Positions 51,124 to 61,916 of a DNA stretch of 64,000 nucleotides are shown here, in pieces. The DNA comes from Methylomonas koyamae (GTDB lineage Bacteria; Pseudomonadota; Gammaproteobacteria; Methylococcales; Methylomonadaceae): the NCBI RefSeq assembly GCF_006483455.1, contig NZ_PPPU01000016.1, forward strand, positions 219,207 through 283,206. Reading direction: 5' to 3'. The notes under the pieces are model-generated. The model had not been told where the DNA came from. It worked only from the letters and a program-made list of their open reading frames with translations, and searched no databases. Both the position numbers and the translations under genes were made by a program. Position 1 is the stretch's first letter. Each line of letters starts with the position of its first letter.

Positions 51124-51980
51124 GCTTAAAACAGATTTGCACCGTCCTGCCTCAATACGCCCTCCCCCATCACTTGCTTTCAAGCTGGATGGCCAAATTG
51201 ACCCACTGCCGCAACAAAACCTGGAAAAATCTGTTCATTCAAGCCATCAGCCGGGCATACGGCGTCAATCTGGAAGAGGCCAAATATCCCAATCTTGACC
51301 ACTACGCCAACTTCAACGAATTTTTCACCCGGGAATTGAAAGACGGCATCCGGCCGATCGCGGCCGCGGCAGATGCAATCGCCTGCCCGGCCGACGGCGT
51401 AATCAGCCAAGTCGGCACAATTCAGGATGGCCGTATTTTCCAGGCCAAAGGTCACGAATATTCTGCCTTGGAATTGCTCGGCGGCGACGCGGAGCGCGCA
51501 GCCGCTTTCGAACACGGCAGCTTCGCGACGATTTATTTGTCGCCCAAGGACTACCATCGACTGCACATGCCTTTGAGCGGAACGCTAACGGAAATGGTAC
51601 ACATACCGGGCCGCCTGTTCAGCGTCAACAACGCCACGGTGGAGACCGTACCCAATTTGTTCGCCCGCAACGAACGCGTAGCCTGCTTGTTCGAAACCGA
51701 GGCCGGTCCGATGGCGTTGGTACTGGTCGGAGCAATTTTCGTATCCAGCGTCGAGACGGTCTGGCATGGCGTGGTAACGCCGCCGTCGATCAGCGCGCCG
51801 CGGACTTGGCAATATCCGGACAAGCCGCCGATGCTGGACAAAGGCGCCGAAATGGGCCGCTTCAATATGGGATCGACCATCATCGTCTTATTCGGCAAAG
51901 ACGTTACCGCTTGGAACGGCGAGTTACAGGCCGGCCGCGCCGTTAAGCTCGGTGAAGCTATCGGCCGCGTTTTGAAATAA
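51120..51980 (+). CDS. psd: Phosphatidylserine decarboxylase
   Basis: Pyruvoyl enzyme making phosphatidylethanolamine at the inner membrane. 286 aa proenzyme. Autocleavage occurs at the GST motif, here in GRFNMGSTIIVLFG with S252 as the future pyruvoyl residue; the residue before is Met where E. coli has Leu. FNEFFTRELKDGIRP and FSVNNATVETVPNLFARNERV are further family blocks. It overlaps the FlhB-like gene by 4 bp, so translation is probably coupled despite unrelated functions. Confidence 0.96.
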   Translation: MSLKQICTVLPQYALPHHLLSSWMAKLTHCRNKTWKNLFIQAISRAYGVNLEEAKYPNLDHYANFNEFFTRELKDGIRPIAAAADAIACPADGVISQVGTIQDGRIFQAKGHEYSALELLGGDAERAAAFEHGSFATIYLSPKDYHRLHMPLSGTLTEMVHIPGRLFSVNNATVETVPNLFARNERVACLFETEAGPMALVLVGAIFVSSVETVWHGVVTPPSISAPRTWQYPDKPPMLDKGAEMGRFNMGSTIIVLFGKDVTAWNGELQAGRAVKLGEAIGRVLK

Positions 51981-52029
51981 GCCGCAAGGTTCGCAATTGC
52001 CTGCCGGCATGGGTTTAGCCGGCCTAATG

Positions 52030-52038
52030 TGGCATAAT
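52030..52038 (+). promoter_or_regulatory. yajC: Extended -10 element before yajC
   Basis: TGGCATAAT (TGn-CATAAT) lies 57 bp before the yajC ATG, with no good -35 at 17 bp. It is the best promoter candidate for yajC-secD. Confidence 0.35.
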
Positions 52039-52095
52039 GGCCGCTTGTCCGCCGAGCCGGACCATTAAAACAACGACAACAACACGAGGATAAAT

Positions 52096-52440
52096 ATGAG
52101 TTTTTTGATTTCCGACGCAATGGCTCAGACTGCACCTGCCATGCAACAACCGGGTTTCGAGGGCATGCTGTTTCCGCTGGGCATTTTGATATTTTTCTAT
52201 TTTCTGTTCATACGCCCCCAAGCCAAACGCAATAAAGAGCAGAAACAAATGCTGGCGGCACTGACCAAAGGCGCCGAGGTGGTCACCAGCGGCGGTATTC
52301 TTGGCAAAGTTGCGGAATTGGACGATAACTTCGTCAAACTGGAAGTCTCCGACAATAGTTTCATCCAAGTGCAACGCCACGCCATTGCCAGCATGATGCC
52401 CAAAGGCACTTACAAAACCTTGAACAACAAAAAATCCTAA
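52096..52440 (+). CDS. yajC: Sec translocon accessory protein YajC
   Basis: 114 aa, single membrane helix (about 21-40), then the basic cytoplasmic region RPQAKRNKEQKQMLAAL and the conserved GAEVVTSGGILGKVAEL block. It associates with SecDF and the SecYEG translocon. AGGA lies upstream. It is followed by secD after 76 bp; the queuine transglycosylase gene that often precedes yajC is absent. Confidence 0.96.
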   Translation: MSFLISDAMAQTAPAMQQPGFEGMLFPLGILIFFYFLFIRPQAKRNKEQKQMLAALTKGAEVVTSGGILGKVAELDDNFVKLEVSDNSFIQVQRHAIASMMPKGTYKTLNNKKS

Positions 52441-52516
52441 CCCCGACCGCCGCAACCCGTTTACTTCCCGCTCTTACCCGCAACAGTCCGGCTGTTACTG
52501 CTTTAACGGAATAACC

Positions 52517-54364
52517 ATGCAAAATCATTTCCCTGTCTGGAAAAACACTCTGGTGCTGATCATCTTGCTGATCGGTACGATTTACGCGTTACCCAATATC
52601 TACGGTAACGACCCGGCAGTGCAACTGGCGTCCTCCACATCGGCACCGTTGCAGCAGAACCAGGCCGACGATGTTGCCGCGACGATTAAAAACGCAGGTT
52701 TCACGCTGAAAGCGTTCGAATTCGAGAACGGCAAAATCCTGGCCCGGTTTAACAACACCGACGAGCAAATGAAAGCCGCCGATCTGTTGCGCGAGCAATT
52801 GGCGGACAAAGCCACCGTGGCGCTGAATCTGGCCCCCGCTACGCCGGACTGGCTGCGTACTATGGGCGCGAATCCGATGCATCTGGGCCTGGACTTGCGC
52901 GGTGGCGTGCATTTCCTGTTGGAAGTGGACATGGACAGCGCCTTGAAGCAGGCGGAAGAACGTTACACCAACGACATCCGTACCGCGTTCCGCGACGCCA
53001 AAGTTCGTTACCAGTCGGTGACCAAAGAAGATCAAGGCATCAAAGTCGCGCTTCCGAACGAAGAATCGCGGGTTGCAGCGGCTGCAGTGTTGAACAAGGA
53101 TTTCCGCAATCTGGCATTGGTGGAAAGCGGGCCGAACGAATTCACTCTGTCCATTCCGGAACGCGACCTGCGCGAGATCAAAAAATCCGCCCTGGGCCAA
53201 AACATCACCACGCTGCGTAACCGGGTTAACGAATTGGGCGTAGCCGAACCGATCATTCAGCAACAGGGCGACAGCCGTATCGTCGTTCAATTGCCGGGCG
53301 TACAAGACACCACCCGCGCCAAAGAGTTGCTGGGCACTACGGCGACCCTGGAATACCGTTTAGTCGACGTCGAACACGACGTGCAATCGGCTTTGAGCGG
53401 ACACGAACCGGCCGGCAGCCGCTTATATAAAGATAAAAACGGCAATCCGGTGTTGTTGAAACGAGCCGTCATCGTCACCGGCGACCAGATCACCGACGCT
53501 TCGTCGGGTCTGGATCAGGACGGCCAGGCCGCAGTGTTCATTACCTTGGACGGCGCCGGCGCCAAGAAAATGGGCAAGATGACCCAGGAAAATATCGGCA
53601 AGCCGATGGCCGTGGTGTTTATCGAGTACAAATCCGAAACCCGAGTGGTTAACGGCGAAAAAGTCCAGCACAAGGAAAAAGTCGAGAAAGTCATCAGCGT
53701 CGCCACCATCCGCGACAGCTTCAGCAAGCGTTTCCAGACCACCGGCCTGGACAGCCCGGAAGAAGCCCGCACGCTGGCACTGTTGCTTAGAGCCGGCGCA
53801 CTGGCGGCTCCGGTCGAAATCGTCGAAGAACGCACGGTCGGTCCGAGTCTGGGTCAGGAAAACATCGACCAGGGCATGATGTCGATCACCGCCGGCTTCC
53901 TCCTGGTGGTATTTTTCATGATCGGTTACTACCGCGCATTCGGTTTGATCGCCAATTTCGCACTGCTTTTCAACGTGGTGTTGCTGATCGCGATCATGTC
54001 GGTGCTGCAAGCGACGCTGACCTTGCCCGGCATGGCCGGCATCGTGTTGACAGTCGGTATGGCGGTCGACGCCAACGTCTTGATCAACGAACGGATTCGG
54101 GAAGAACTGCGTAACGGTTTGAGCCTGCAAGCCAGTATCTTTACCGGTTACGAAAAAGCTTTCGCCACAATTCTCGACTCCAACGTTACCCATTTTATTG
54201 TTGCGGTGCTGCTGTTCGGTTTCGGCACCGGTCCGGTGAAAGGTTTTGCGCTGGTGCTGATGATAGGCATCGCCACTTCGGTATTCACCGCTGTGACCGG
54301 CACCCGCATGTTGGTCAACTGGTTTTATGGCGGCGACCGCCGCGACGGCAGAGTATCCATCTAA
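52517..54364 (+). CDS. secD: Protein translocase subunit SecD
   Basis: Uses the proton gradient to pull secreted proteins through SecYEG. 615 aa as in E. coli (615). It has an N-terminal membrane helix, a large periplasmic P1 domain (about 30-440, with LGLDLRGGVHFLLEVD and QLPGVQDTTRAKELL), then five membrane helices in an RND-type layout (about 450-600), including the conserved GMAVDANVLINERIREEL. The next gene is ndk, so secF is not adjacent. A divided SecDF with secF elsewhere, or a loss, would have to be decided from the rest of the genome. Confidence 0.98.
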   Translation: MQNHFPVWKNTLVLIILLIGTIYALPNIYGNDPAVQLASSTSAPLQQNQADDVAATIKNAGFTLKAFEFENGKILARFNNTDEQMKAADLLREQLADKATVALNLAPATPDWLRTMGANPMHLGLDLRGGVHFLLEVDMDSALKQAEERYTNDIRTAFRDAKVRYQSVTKEDQGIKVALPNEESRVAAAAVLNKDFRNLALVESGPNEFTLSIPERDLREIKKSALGQNITTLRNRVNELGVAEPIIQQQGDSRIVVQLPGVQDTTRAKELLGTTATLEYRLVDVEHDVQSALSGHEPAGSRLYKDKNGNPVLLKRAVIVTGDQITDASSGLDQDGQAAVFITLDGAGAKKMGKMTQENIGKPMAVVFIEYKSETRVVNGEKVQHKEKVEKVISVATIRDSFSKRFQTTGLDSPEEARTLALLLRAGALAAPVEIVEERTVGPSLGQENIDQGMMSITAGFLLVVFFMIGYYRAFGLIANFALLFNVVLLIAIMSVLQATLTLPGMAGIVLTVGMAVDANVLINERIREELRNGLSLQASIFTGYEKAFATILDSNVTHFIVAVLLFGFGTGPVKGFALVLMIGIATSVFTAVTGTRMLVNWFYGGDRRDGRVSI

Positions 54365-54386
54365 GCGATCCACAGATATAGAGCTC

Positions 54387-54445
54387 GGACTGCCGAGAGC
54401 AGTCCTGGCCGCATTATTCGGCAGGGCGTTATTCAACCCCTGCCG
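54387..54445. other. Two hairpins between secD and ndk
   Basis: GGACTGC-CGAGA-GCAGTCC (54387-54405) and CGGCAGGG-N11-CCCTGCCG (54419-54445) are perfect stems of 7 and 8 bp lying back to back, without T-runs. They may separate the secD transcript from ndk with the help of Rho. Confidence 0.4.
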
Positions 54446-54452
54446 GACGCGA

Positions 54453-54458
54453 TATAAT
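54453..54458 (+). promoter_or_regulatory. ndk: -10 element of ndk
   Basis: A perfect TATAAT lies 41 bp before the ndk ATG, just after the second hairpin. The -35 is weak. GGGAG precedes the start codon. Confidence 0.5.
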
Positions 54459-54499
54459 ACGAAAATCTTTTCTTAACATTAGCCTACGGGAGTTAAACA

Positions 54500-54931
54500 A
54501 TGGCAATCGAACGTACTTTCTCAATCATCAAGCCTGATGCGGTCGCTAAAAACGTGATTGGGGAAATTGTCAGCCGTTTCGAAAAAAACGGTCTGCGCAT
54601 CGTTGCATCCAAAATGCTGCAACTGAGCCAAGAGCAAGCCGAAGGCTTCTACGCCGAACATAAGGAACGCGGCTTCTTCAAAGACCTGGTCAGCTTTATG
54701 ACCTCCGGTCCGGTAATCGTGCAAGTGCTGGAAGGCGAAAACGCCGTGTTGAAAAACCGCGAGCTGATGGGCGCCACCAACCCGAAAGAAGCCGCGCCAG
54801 GCACCATCCGCGCCGACTTCGCGGTCAGCATCGACGAAAACGCAGTACACGGCTCCGATGCGCCGGAATCAGCAGCAAGAGAAATCGCTTACTTCTTCTC
54901 CGCCAATGAACTCTGCGACCGTATCCGCTAA
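54500..54931 (+). CDS. ndk: Nucleoside diphosphate kinase
   Basis: Balances NTP pools by transferring phosphate through a histidine. 143 aa. The catalytic His is H117 in ENAVHGSD; the nucleotide-binding [13 protein letters not shown]-terminus and [14 protein letters not shown] block are present. It overlaps the rlmN start by 26 bp, a common gammaproteobacterial arrangement. Confidence 0.99.
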   Translation: MAIERTFSIIKPDAVAKNVIGEIVSRFEKNGLRIVASKMLQLSQEQAEGFYAEHKERGFFKDLVSFMTSGPVIVQVLEGENAVLKNRELMGATNPKEAAPGTIRADFAVSIDENAVHGSDAPESAAREIAYFFSANELCDRIR

Positions 54932-56018
54932 ACCGGATCCGATCAATTTGCTCGATTTCGACAGAAAGGGCCTGCAGGCCTTTTTTGTCGGACTCGGCGA
55001 AAAGCCGTTTCGCGCCACCCAGGTGTTGAAATGGATTTATCAGGAAGGCATCTCCAATTTCGATGAAATGACCAACCTGAGCAAGCCCTTGCGCGCTTAC
55101 CTCAGCGAGCACTGCCAAATCAAAGCGCCGCAGATCGTCGCCGAACAATTGGCTAGCGACGGCACCTGCAAATGGGCGATGCAAATGCAGTGCGGCAACC
55201 GGGTCGAAACCGTGTACATTCCGGAAGAACGCCGAGCCACGTTGTGCATCTCGTCGCAAGTCGGTTGCGCACTGGCGTGCACCTTCTGCTCCACCGCCAA
55301 ACAAGGTTTCAATCGCAATCTGTCGACCGCCGAAATCATCGGTCAGCTTTATTTGGCACAACAACGCCTCGGACCGGAACGCCGTATCACCAACGTGGTA
55401 ATGATGGGCATGGGCGAGCCACTATTGAATTTCGACAACGTCGTGGCAGCGATGAATCTGATGATGGACGATTTCTGCTACGGACTGTCCAAACGCCGGG
55501 TAACGATCAGCACCTCCGGTATCGTGCCGGCAATGCAACGTTTGAATGCGGTGTGCGACGTCAGCATGGCGGTTTCCCTGCACGCGCCGAATGACGCATT
55601 GCGCGACCAGTTGGTGCCGATCAACGTCAAATACCCGCTGAAAGAACTGATGGAAGCCTGCCGAGCCTACGCCAAGACCGGGCCGCGCAAACACATCACG
55701 TTCGAATACGTCATGCTGGACGGCATCAACGACAGCGAAGCCGATGCGCATACACTGGTCAAATTGCTGAAAGACGTACCGTCCAAATTAAACCTGATTC
55801 CGTTCAATCCGTTTCCGCAATCCCATTATCGCTGCTCGGCGCAAAGCACAATTTTGAAGTTTCGCGATATTCTGCACAACGCCGGCATCGTCACCACGAT
55901 CCGCAAAACCCGGGGCGAGGATATCGATGCGGCCTGCGGCCAGCTGGTGGGACAAGTGCAAGACAAGAGCCGCCGCCATCTTAAACTGCAAGCCCAGGAA
56001 GCCGCGCATGTCAGTTAA
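54906..56018 (+). CDS. rlmN: Dual-specificity RNA methyltransferase RlmN
   Basis: Radical SAM enzyme methylating A2503 of 23S rRNA and A37 of several tRNAs. With the ATG at 54906 it has 370 aa and the CxxxCxxC cluster at C121, C125 and C128 (CALACTFC). The second Cys used in the ping-pong methylation is near the C-terminus (DAACGQL). The frame is open 16 codons upstream, but the extra residues are not family-like. It overlaps pilF by 11 bp. Confidence 0.95.
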   Translation: MNSATVSAKPDPINLLDFDRKGLQAFFVGLGEKPFRATQVLKWIYQEGISNFDEMTNLSKPLRAYLSEHCQIKAPQIVAEQLASDGTCKWAMQMQCGNRVETVYIPEERRATLCISSQVGCALACTFCSTAKQGFNRNLSTAEIIGQLYLAQQRLGPERRITNVVMMGMGEPLLNFDNVVAAMNLMMDDFCYGLSKRRVTISTSGIVPAMQRLNAVCDVSMAVSLHAPNDALRDQLVPINVKYPLKELMEACRAYAKTGPRKHITFEYVMLDGINDSEADAHTLVKLLKDVPSKLNLIPFNPFPQSHYRCSAQSTILKFRDILHNAGIVTTIRKTRGEDIDAACGQLVGQVQDKSRRHLKLQAQEAAHVS

Positions 56019-56766
56019 GTCTCTGGCGGGTGCAGTCCTCTGGCTGATGGTGGCCGGCGGTTGCGGCCTGCTGCCGACCAGCCGCGAAACCATGAGCTCC
56101 GCCGACAAGGCCAGGCTGAATTTACAGATGGGTGCCCGTTATCTCGACATGGGCATGCTCGATGTAGCCAGAGAAAAGCTGGAAACCGCAGTCCGCCTCG
56201 ACTCCAGCAATGCTGAAATCCATAACACGCTGGCAGTATTTTACGAACGCATCAAGGACTACGACGCAGCCGACGACAGTTACCGTAACGCAATGCGCAA
56301 GGATCCGGAAAGTTTCAGCATCAAAAGCAATTACGGACGCTTTTTGTGTGACCGGGGCAAATACGACCAGGGATTCGAGTTACTGAACAACTCTTTGGAA
56401 TCGCCGATGAACAACCGGCCCTGGTTTGCATTAACCAATTTGGGTTTATGTCATGTCAAACAGAACGACTTTCGCCAAGCCGAAACCTGTTTCCGTCAAG
56501 CGTTACAAACCCAGCCGGACTATGCGCCGGCATTGTTGGAAATGCAGCGTATCAGCTACCAGAACCAGCAGTTCATGTCGGCTAGAGCCTTCATGGAACG
56601 CTATTTGGGCGTCGCCAAGCACACACCGGAAAGCCTCTGGCTAGCATTCCAAACCGAACGCGCGCTCGGCAACGGCAAGCTGGCCGAAGAATACCGCGAG
56701 CAACTACTCGGCTCGTTCCCCGCTTCCAAAGAAGCACAACAAGTTAAAACCGCGATCAGCAAATAG
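56008..56766 (+). CDS. pilW: Type IV pilus biogenesis/stability lipoprotein PilW (PilF)
   Basis: 252-aa TPR lipoprotein that helps the PilQ secretin assemble. A signal peptide with a lipobox-like VAGGC places lipidated C19, followed by about five TPR repeats ([24 protein letters not shown], and [20 protein letters not shown]). The start at 56008 is preferred because it gives the short signal peptide. In E. coli, rodZ and ispG come next; here hisS follows after 15 bp. Confidence 0.9.
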   Translation: MSVKSLAGAVLWLMVAGGCGLLPTSRETMSSADKARLNLQMGARYLDMGMLDVAREKLETAVRLDSSNAEIHNTLAVFYERIKDYDAADDSYRNAMRKDPESFSIKSNYGRFLCDRGKYDQGFELLNNSLESPMNNRPWFALTNLGLCHVKQNDFRQAETCFRQALQTQPDYAPALLEMQRISYQNQQFMSARAFMERYLGVAKHTPESLWLAFQTERALGNGKLAEEYREQLLGSFPASKEAQQVKTAISK

Positions 56767-56781
56767 TCCCGCAGTAAACCC

Positions 56782-58077
56782 ATGGCAAAACAACAACAGG
56801 CCATTCAGGCCATCCGCGGCATGCACGACATTCTTCCCGAGCAATCGCCTTACTGGCAATGGCTCGAAGGCCAGGCTCGCCAGGTATTGGCCGGATACGG
56901 CTACCAGGAAATTCGTCTGCCCATCGTCGAAAAAACCGAATTATTCAAACGCTCGATCGGCGAAGTCACCGACATCGTCGAAAAGGAAATGTATACCTTC
57001 GAAGACCGTAACGGCGATTCGTTGACATTACGCCCGGAAGGCACCGCTGGCTGCCTGCGCGCCTGCCTCGAACACGGCCTGTTGCACAACCAAAGCCACC
57101 GCTTGTGGTATTACGGCCCGATGTTCCGCCACGAGCGCCCGCAAAAAGGCCGCTACCGCCAGTTTTACCAATTGGGTGTCGAGACTTACGGCATGCCGGG
57201 CCCGGATATCGATGCCGAAATGGTATTGTTGACCGACCGTTTGTGGAAACGCCTGGGTATTCGCGACATGGTGGAGTTGCAAATCAACTCGTTGGGCACC
57301 AGCGAGGAGCGATTGGCTTACCGCGGCACACTAGTCGAATATTTCAAACAACATTTAAGCCTGCTGGACGAAGACAGCCTGCGCCGGCTGGAGACCAACC
57401 CACTACGCATCCTGGACAGCAAGAATCCGGAAATGCAGGCAATGCTGCAACAAGCGCCGGTACTACTGGAACATTTGGGTGCGGAAAGCCTGGCCCATTT
57501 CGACAGCCTGAAAGCAACGCTGGACGATTTGGGTATCGTCTACACCATCAATACCCGACTGGTGCGCGGCCTGGATTATTATGGCAAAACCGTTTTCGAA
57601 TGGGTCACCGAACGACTCGGCTCGCAAGGCACCATCTGCGCCGGCGGCCGCTACGACGGATTGATCGAGCAATTGGGCGGCAAAGCCAACCACGCGATCG
57701 GTTTTGCGATGGGTATGGAACGCATACTGGCGTTGTTGGAGTTGCTGGAAACGGTTCCGGTGGAAGCCAGCGTCGACGTATACATGATCCGGGTCGGCGG
57801 TGAGGCCGAAGCCGCCGGCATGCGCCTGGCGGAATCCATCCGCGATCAATTGCCGCATTTGAAGTTACAAGTCAATTGCGGCGGCGGCAGCTTTAAAAGT
57901 CAATTCAAAAAAGCCGACAAATCCGGAGCGGAGTACGCCATCGTCATTGGCGACGACGAGGCCGCCCGCGGCGAAGTGGCGTTGAAGCCCTTGCGCGCCG
58001 ATCAGGAACAACGCACGCTCGACCATAACCAACTCCTGCAAGCTCTGCGGGACTGGCATCAACCCAAATCCCTGTAA
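56782..58077 (+). CDS. hisS: Histidine--tRNA ligase
   Basis: Charges tRNA-His. 431 aa, class [11 protein letters not shown] (N-terminus), [12 protein letters not shown] (motif 2), the His-binding [15 protein letters not shown] block and [13 protein letters not shown] (motif 3 region) are seen, with a C-terminal anticodon domain ending about 425. It follows pilF by 15 bp and precedes yfgM by 24 bp. Confidence 0.98.
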   Translation: MAKQQQAIQAIRGMHDILPEQSPYWQWLEGQARQVLAGYGYQEIRLPIVEKTELFKRSIGEVTDIVEKEMYTFEDRNGDSLTLRPEGTAGCLRACLEHGLLHNQSHRLWYYGPMFRHERPQKGRYRQFYQLGVETYGMPGPDIDAEMVLLTDRLWKRLGIRDMVELQINSLGTSEERLAYRGTLVEYFKQHLSLLDEDSLRRLETNPLRILDSKNPEMQAMLQQAPVLLEHLGAESLAHFDSLKATLDDLGIVYTINTRLVRGLDYYGKTVFEWVTERLGSQGTICAGGRYDGLIEQLGGKANHAIGFAMGMERILALLELLETVPVEASVDVYMIRVGGEAEAAGMRLAESIRDQLPHLKLQVNCGGGSFKSQFKKADKSGAEYAIVIGDDEAARGEVALKPLRADQEQRTLDHNQLLQALRDWHQPKSL

Positions 58078-58101
58078 CCTGGAAAGATAAGAGAAAGCAC
58101 C

Positions 58102-58755
58102 GTGGCAATTTACGATACTGAAGAAGAACAACTGGAACAGTTGAAAAAATGGTGGGAGGCCAACCAAACATCGCTGATCGTCGGCGTGGCCACGGCGCTG
58201 GTATTGGTCGCCAGCTGGAATATGTGGCAAAACCACCAGACCAGCCAGCGTAGTCAGGCGTCGCAAATGTACCAGCAGATGCTGGAAAGCGCCGCCAAGG
58301 ACAATAGCGAATCGACTGAAAAGCTGGCCGAACGCCTTCCGACCGAGTTTGCTTCCACTGCCTACGCCAATTACGCCCACCTGCAACTGGCCAAAGTCAA
58401 AGTGCAGAAAGGCGATCTGGAAGGCGCTAAAGCCGTTCTGAAACAGGCAATCCAGACCGCGGACAGCGAACCACTGAAACACGTAGCCCGCCTGCGTTTG
58501 ATCCAGCTGATGCTGGCCACCGGCCAATACGAGCAAGGACTGCAACTGATCGCCGAAGTCGACCCGGCCAAAGCCGAAGGCTTCTCGGCCAGCTACGACG
58601 AATTGCAGGGCGATCTGTACGTCGCATTGGACCGTATCGACGAAGCGCGCAGCGCTTACCAAAGTGCGATCAGAACCGGTCAAGCCACGCCGCTGACTCA
58701 ATTCAAATTGGACGACGTCGCCGCGCCTGCGGTTGCGCCGACTGCCGCCAATTAA
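58102..58755 (+). CDS. yfgM: Ancillary SecYEG translocon subunit YfgM
   Basis: 217 aa, a type II membrane protein with one helix (about 24-41) and a periplasmic TPR-like domain, linking SecYEG to periplasmic chaperones. The N-terminus YDTEEEQLEQLKKWWEAN is family-typical. The start is GTG at 58102. It sits between hisS and bamB, its conserved place. Confidence 0.93.
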   Translation: MAIYDTEEEQLEQLKKWWEANQTSLIVGVATALVLVASWNMWQNHQTSQRSQASQMYQQMLESAAKDNSESTEKLAERLPTEFASTAYANYAHLQLAKVKVQKGDLEGAKAVLKQAIQTADSEPLKHVARLRLIQLMLATGQYEQGLQLIAEVDPAKAEGFSASYDELQGDLYVALDRIDEARSAYQSAIRTGQATPLTQFKLDDVAAPAVAPTAAN

Positions 58756-58783
58756 CGCTGTTGAACACGATTTCGTTTAGGCC

Positions 58784-59995
58784 ATGCAAATAAGGAAAGC
58801 CAGATACCTGACCATCGCCACCCTGCTCGCCGGCCCGCTGGTATTGGGCGGATGCGCCGGCCTGGATGCCGGTCGGGATTTCATCTCCGGGATAACGGAC
58901 TATGTAATGGGCGACGACGATAATGCGGATCCGCCGGCCGCACTGCAGGAATACACCCCGGAACTGCAACTGGAAACGGTCTGGAAGGAATCGGTGGGTA
59001 CCGGCGCCGACGAAAAGTATCTGAAGTTGATCCCTGCTGTGGCCGACGGTACGGTTTACGCCGCCGATTATAAAGGCCATCTGCAGGCGCGCAACGCCGC
59101 CAGCGGCAATCTGGCCTGGGAAACCGATACCGAATACAGTTTCTCCGCCGGGCCCGGCTTGGGCGTGAATACTGTGGTGATGGGCACCAACACCGGCGAA
59201 GTCATCGGCTTCGATCGAGCCAGCGGCGAACAGCGCTGGAAAACCGACGTGCCCAGCGAAGTCCAGGCCACTCCGGTAGTCAGCCGCGGCACGGTGATTA
59301 TCCGTACCACCGACGGTAAAATCATGGCTTTGCGCGAAAGCGACGGCGGATTGCTTTGGACTTCCGAACACAGCGTTCCCGCTTTGAGTATCCGCGGAGC
59401 CGGTACGCCGCTTATCATTGACGGCAACGTCATTGCCGGCGCCGCTAACGGCAAACTACAAGCCTTACAACTCACAGACGGCAAAGCGGTTTGGGAAGCC
59501 ACCATTGCGATTCCCAGCGGCCGCTCCGAAGTCGAACGATTGGTCGATCTCGACGCCGATCCGGCCGCCAGCCGCGGTGCAATCTATGTCGCCAGTTTTA
59601 CCGGCGGCGCTTCCTCGGTTTCCGAAATCGACGGCGACGTGTTGTGGCGCAATGAAGCCGTGTCGTCCTATACCGGACTCAGCCTGGATTACCGATACAT
59701 TTATGTCAGCGATACCCAAGGCGACGTTTGGCAGCTAGACCAACGCAGCGGCGCTTCGTTGTGGAAACAAAAGGATCTGCATAACCGTCACCTTACCGCA
59801 CCGGCGGCTTACCAAAGTTATGTCGTGGTCGGCGATTTCGAAGGCTACGTCCATTGGCTGTCGGTGACAGACGGCCGCCAATTGGCGCGAACCCAAGTCA
59901 GCAAAGCGGCGATTGAGGCCAAACCGGTAGTCGTGGACGACACTGTTTATATATATGCCAAAGACGGCACCCTCGCTGCGTTAAAGGCCCGATAA
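58784..59995 (+). CDS. bamB: Outer membrane assembly factor BamB
   Basis: 403-aa lipoprotein, eight-bladed beta-propeller of the Bam complex. A signal peptide with LVLGGC lipidates C24. The PQQ-like blades repeat motifs such as [22 protein letters not shown] short linker (about 25-65) is a little longer than in E. coli. The gap to der is 4 bp. Confidence 0.96.
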   Translation: MQIRKARYLTIATLLAGPLVLGGCAGLDAGRDFISGITDYVMGDDDNADPPAALQEYTPELQLETVWKESVGTGADEKYLKLIPAVADGTVYAADYKGHLQARNAASGNLAWETDTEYSFSAGPGLGVNTVVMGTNTGEVIGFDRASGEQRWKTDVPSEVQATPVVSRGTVIIRTTDGKIMALRESDGGLLWTSEHSVPALSIRGAGTPLIIDGNVIAGAANGKLQALQLTDGKAVWEATIAIPSGRSEVERLVDLDADPAASRGAIYVASFTGGASSVSEIDGDVLWRNEAVSSYTGLSLDYRYIYVSDTQGDVWQLDQRSGASLWKQKDLHNRHLTAPAAYQSYVVVGDFEGYVHWLSVTDGRQLARTQVSKAAIEAKPVVVDDTVYIYAKDGTLAALKAR

Positions 59996-59999
59996 TTCG

Positions 60000-61391
60000 A
60001 TGTTACCCGTTATTGCTCTAGTAGGCCGACCCAACGTCGGCAAATCCACCCTGTTCAATTACCTGACCCGTAGCCGCGAGGCGCTGGTGGCCGATTATCC
60101 GGGCTTGACCCGGGACCGCCAATACGGCCGGGTCAAACGCGGCGAGCGCGATTGCCTGGTGGTCGACACCGGCGGTATCACCGACGACCAGGAAGGTATC
60201 GACGCCTTCGCCAAGAAGCAGGTCGAAATTGCATTGCAGGAAGCCGACGTCGTGTTCTTCATGGTCGACGCCCGCGACGGCATCAATGCCTCCGACGAAG
60301 CGATCGCCGATATGCTGCGCAAGCTCGGCAAACCGGTGGTATTGGTCGTCAACAAAATCGACGGTATCGACAGCAATACGGTCACCCACGATTTTTACAG
60401 CCTGGCGCTCGGCGAACCGGTGCCGATTGCCGCCAGCCACGGCCGCAACGTGCACGAATTGTTGGGTCGGATCGACGAGTTGTTGCCGCCCCAAGCTGAG
60501 GAGATTCAGGAAGAAGATCCCGGCATCGCCATCGCCATCGTCGGCCGCCCCAACGTCGGCAAATCGACGCTGGTCAACCGTTTACTCGGCGAAGAACGCG
60601 TCGTGGTGTTCGACGAAGCCGGCACCACTCGCGATAGCATTTACATCCCATTCGAACGCGACGGCAAGAAATTCACGCTGATCGACACCGCCGGCATGCG
60701 CCGCCGCTCCCGAGTGGCATTGACCGTGGAAAAGTTCAGCATCATTAAATCACTGCAAGCGATCGAAAAAGCCCATGTCGTGATCTATTTGATCGACGCC
60801 CGCGAAGGCGTTACCGACCAGGATGCGCATATTCTGGGGTTGGTATTGGAAGCCGGCCGCGCATTGATTATCGGACTGAATAAATGGGATGGCCTTAACG
60901 CCGAGCACCGCGAGTTCGTCAAAAAGCAAATCGAAATGAAGCTGTCGTTTCTGGACTTTGCCGAAAAACATCCGATTTCGGCCTTGCACGGCAGCGGCGT
61001 CGGCAAATTGTTCGATGTCGTGCACAGCCTTTACGACTCGGCGATGGTCGATATGTCGACGCCGTTATTGACCCGAATCCTGACCGACGCGCTGGCGGCG
61101 CATCAACCGCCGCTGGTCGGCGGCCGTCGGATCAAATTGAAATACGCCCACCAGGGCGGGCGCAATCCGCCGGTGGTAGTGATTCACGGCGTACAGACCG
61201 ATGCCCTGCCCGGCGCCTACAAACGCTATTTGATGAACTATTTCCGCGACCAACTGCAATTGAAAGGAACGCCGGTGCGCTTGGTATTCAAATCGCCGGA
61301 AAATCCGTTTCAAGGCCGAAAAAACCCGCTCAGCGACCGGCAGATCAAAAAACGTAAGCGTTTGATCGACTTCAGCAAGCGAAAGAAATAA
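60000..61391 (+). CDS. der: GTPase Der (EngA)
   Basis: 50S ribosome assembly factor with two GTPase domains. 463 aa. The G1 boxes are [11 protein letters not shown] (8-18) and [11 protein letters not shown] (about 181-191), the linker between is acidic (EEIQEEDPG), and the C-terminal KH-like domain ends in a Lys/Arg tail. The ATG lies 4 bp after the bamB stop. Confidence 0.98.
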   Translation: MLPVIALVGRPNVGKSTLFNYLTRSREALVADYPGLTRDRQYGRVKRGERDCLVVDTGGITDDQEGIDAFAKKQVEIALQEADVVFFMVDARDGINASDEAIADMLRKLGKPVVLVVNKIDGIDSNTVTHDFYSLALGEPVPIAASHGRNVHELLGRIDELLPPQAEEIQEEDPGIAIAIVGRPNVGKSTLVNRLLGEERVVVFDEAGTTRDSIYIPFERDGKKFTLIDTAGMRRRSRVALTVEKFSIIKSLQAIEKAHVVIYLIDAREGVTDQDAHILGLVLEAGRALIIGLNKWDGLNAEHREFVKKQIEMKLSFLDFAEKHPISALHGSGVGKLFDVVHSLYDSAMVDMSTPLLTRILTDALAAHQPPLVGGRRIKLKYAHQGGRNPPVVVIHGVQTDALPGAYKRYLMNYFRDQLQLKGTPVRLVFKSPENPFQGRKNPLSDRQIKKRKRLIDFSKRKK

Positions 61392-61418
61392 AAATAGTAA
61401 CCGCTACAGGAGCCCAGA

Positions 61419-61916
61419 ATGGCAACCATCACCTTCCAAGGCAAACCCATCAACACCGTCGGCGATTTACCGGCCGTCGGCAGTCCCGCCCCGGACTTTC
61501 TGCTTACCAACCGGAAAATGCAGGATGTCGGCTTGGCCGAATTTGCCGGCAAACGCAAGGTATTCAATATCGTACCGAGCCTGGACACCCCGACTTGCGC
61601 GGCGTCTACCCGCAAGTTCAACGAAAAAGCGGCTCATTTACCGAATACCGTGGTGCTGGCCGTATCGGCAGACCTGCCGTTCGCTCAAGTCCGATTCTGC
61701 GAAATTGAAGGCATCAAACATGTGGTGCCGCTGTCCACGTTTCGCTCCAGTTTCGCCCACGACTACGGCGTCGAGTTGTTGGATAGCATTTTGGCCGGAC
61801 TAACGGCACGCGCAATTGTCATTATCGACGAACATAACACGGTCATTTACACCCAGCTGGTCAACGAAATTGCCGACGAACCCGATTACTCCGCGGCGCT
61901 GGCAACCCTAAATTAG
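61419..61916 (+). CDS. tpx: Thiol peroxidase Tpx
   Basis: Periplasmic or cytosolic atypical two-Cys peroxiredoxin reducing hydroperoxides with thioredoxin. 165 aa, no signal peptide. The peroxidatic C60 is in SLDTPTC and the resolving C94 in RFCEIEGIKHV, matching E. coli C61/C95. It starts 27 bp after der, with GGAG before the ATG, and is followed by 301 bp without a gene. Confidence 0.97.
   Translation: MATITFQGKPINTVGDLPAVGSPAPDFLLTNRKMQDVGLAEFAGKRKVFNIVPSLDTPTCAASTRKFNEKAAHLPNTVVLAVSADLPFAQVRFCEIEGIKHVVPLSTFRSSFAHDYGVELLDSILAGLTARAIVIIDEHNTVIYTQLVNEIADEPDYSAALATLN

Noticed and set aside
53423..54436. Long open frame on the minus strand opposite secD
   Set aside because: Composition-driven shadow of a strongly conserved gene; no ribosome site, and His/Asp/Gln-rich as expected for an antisense frame.
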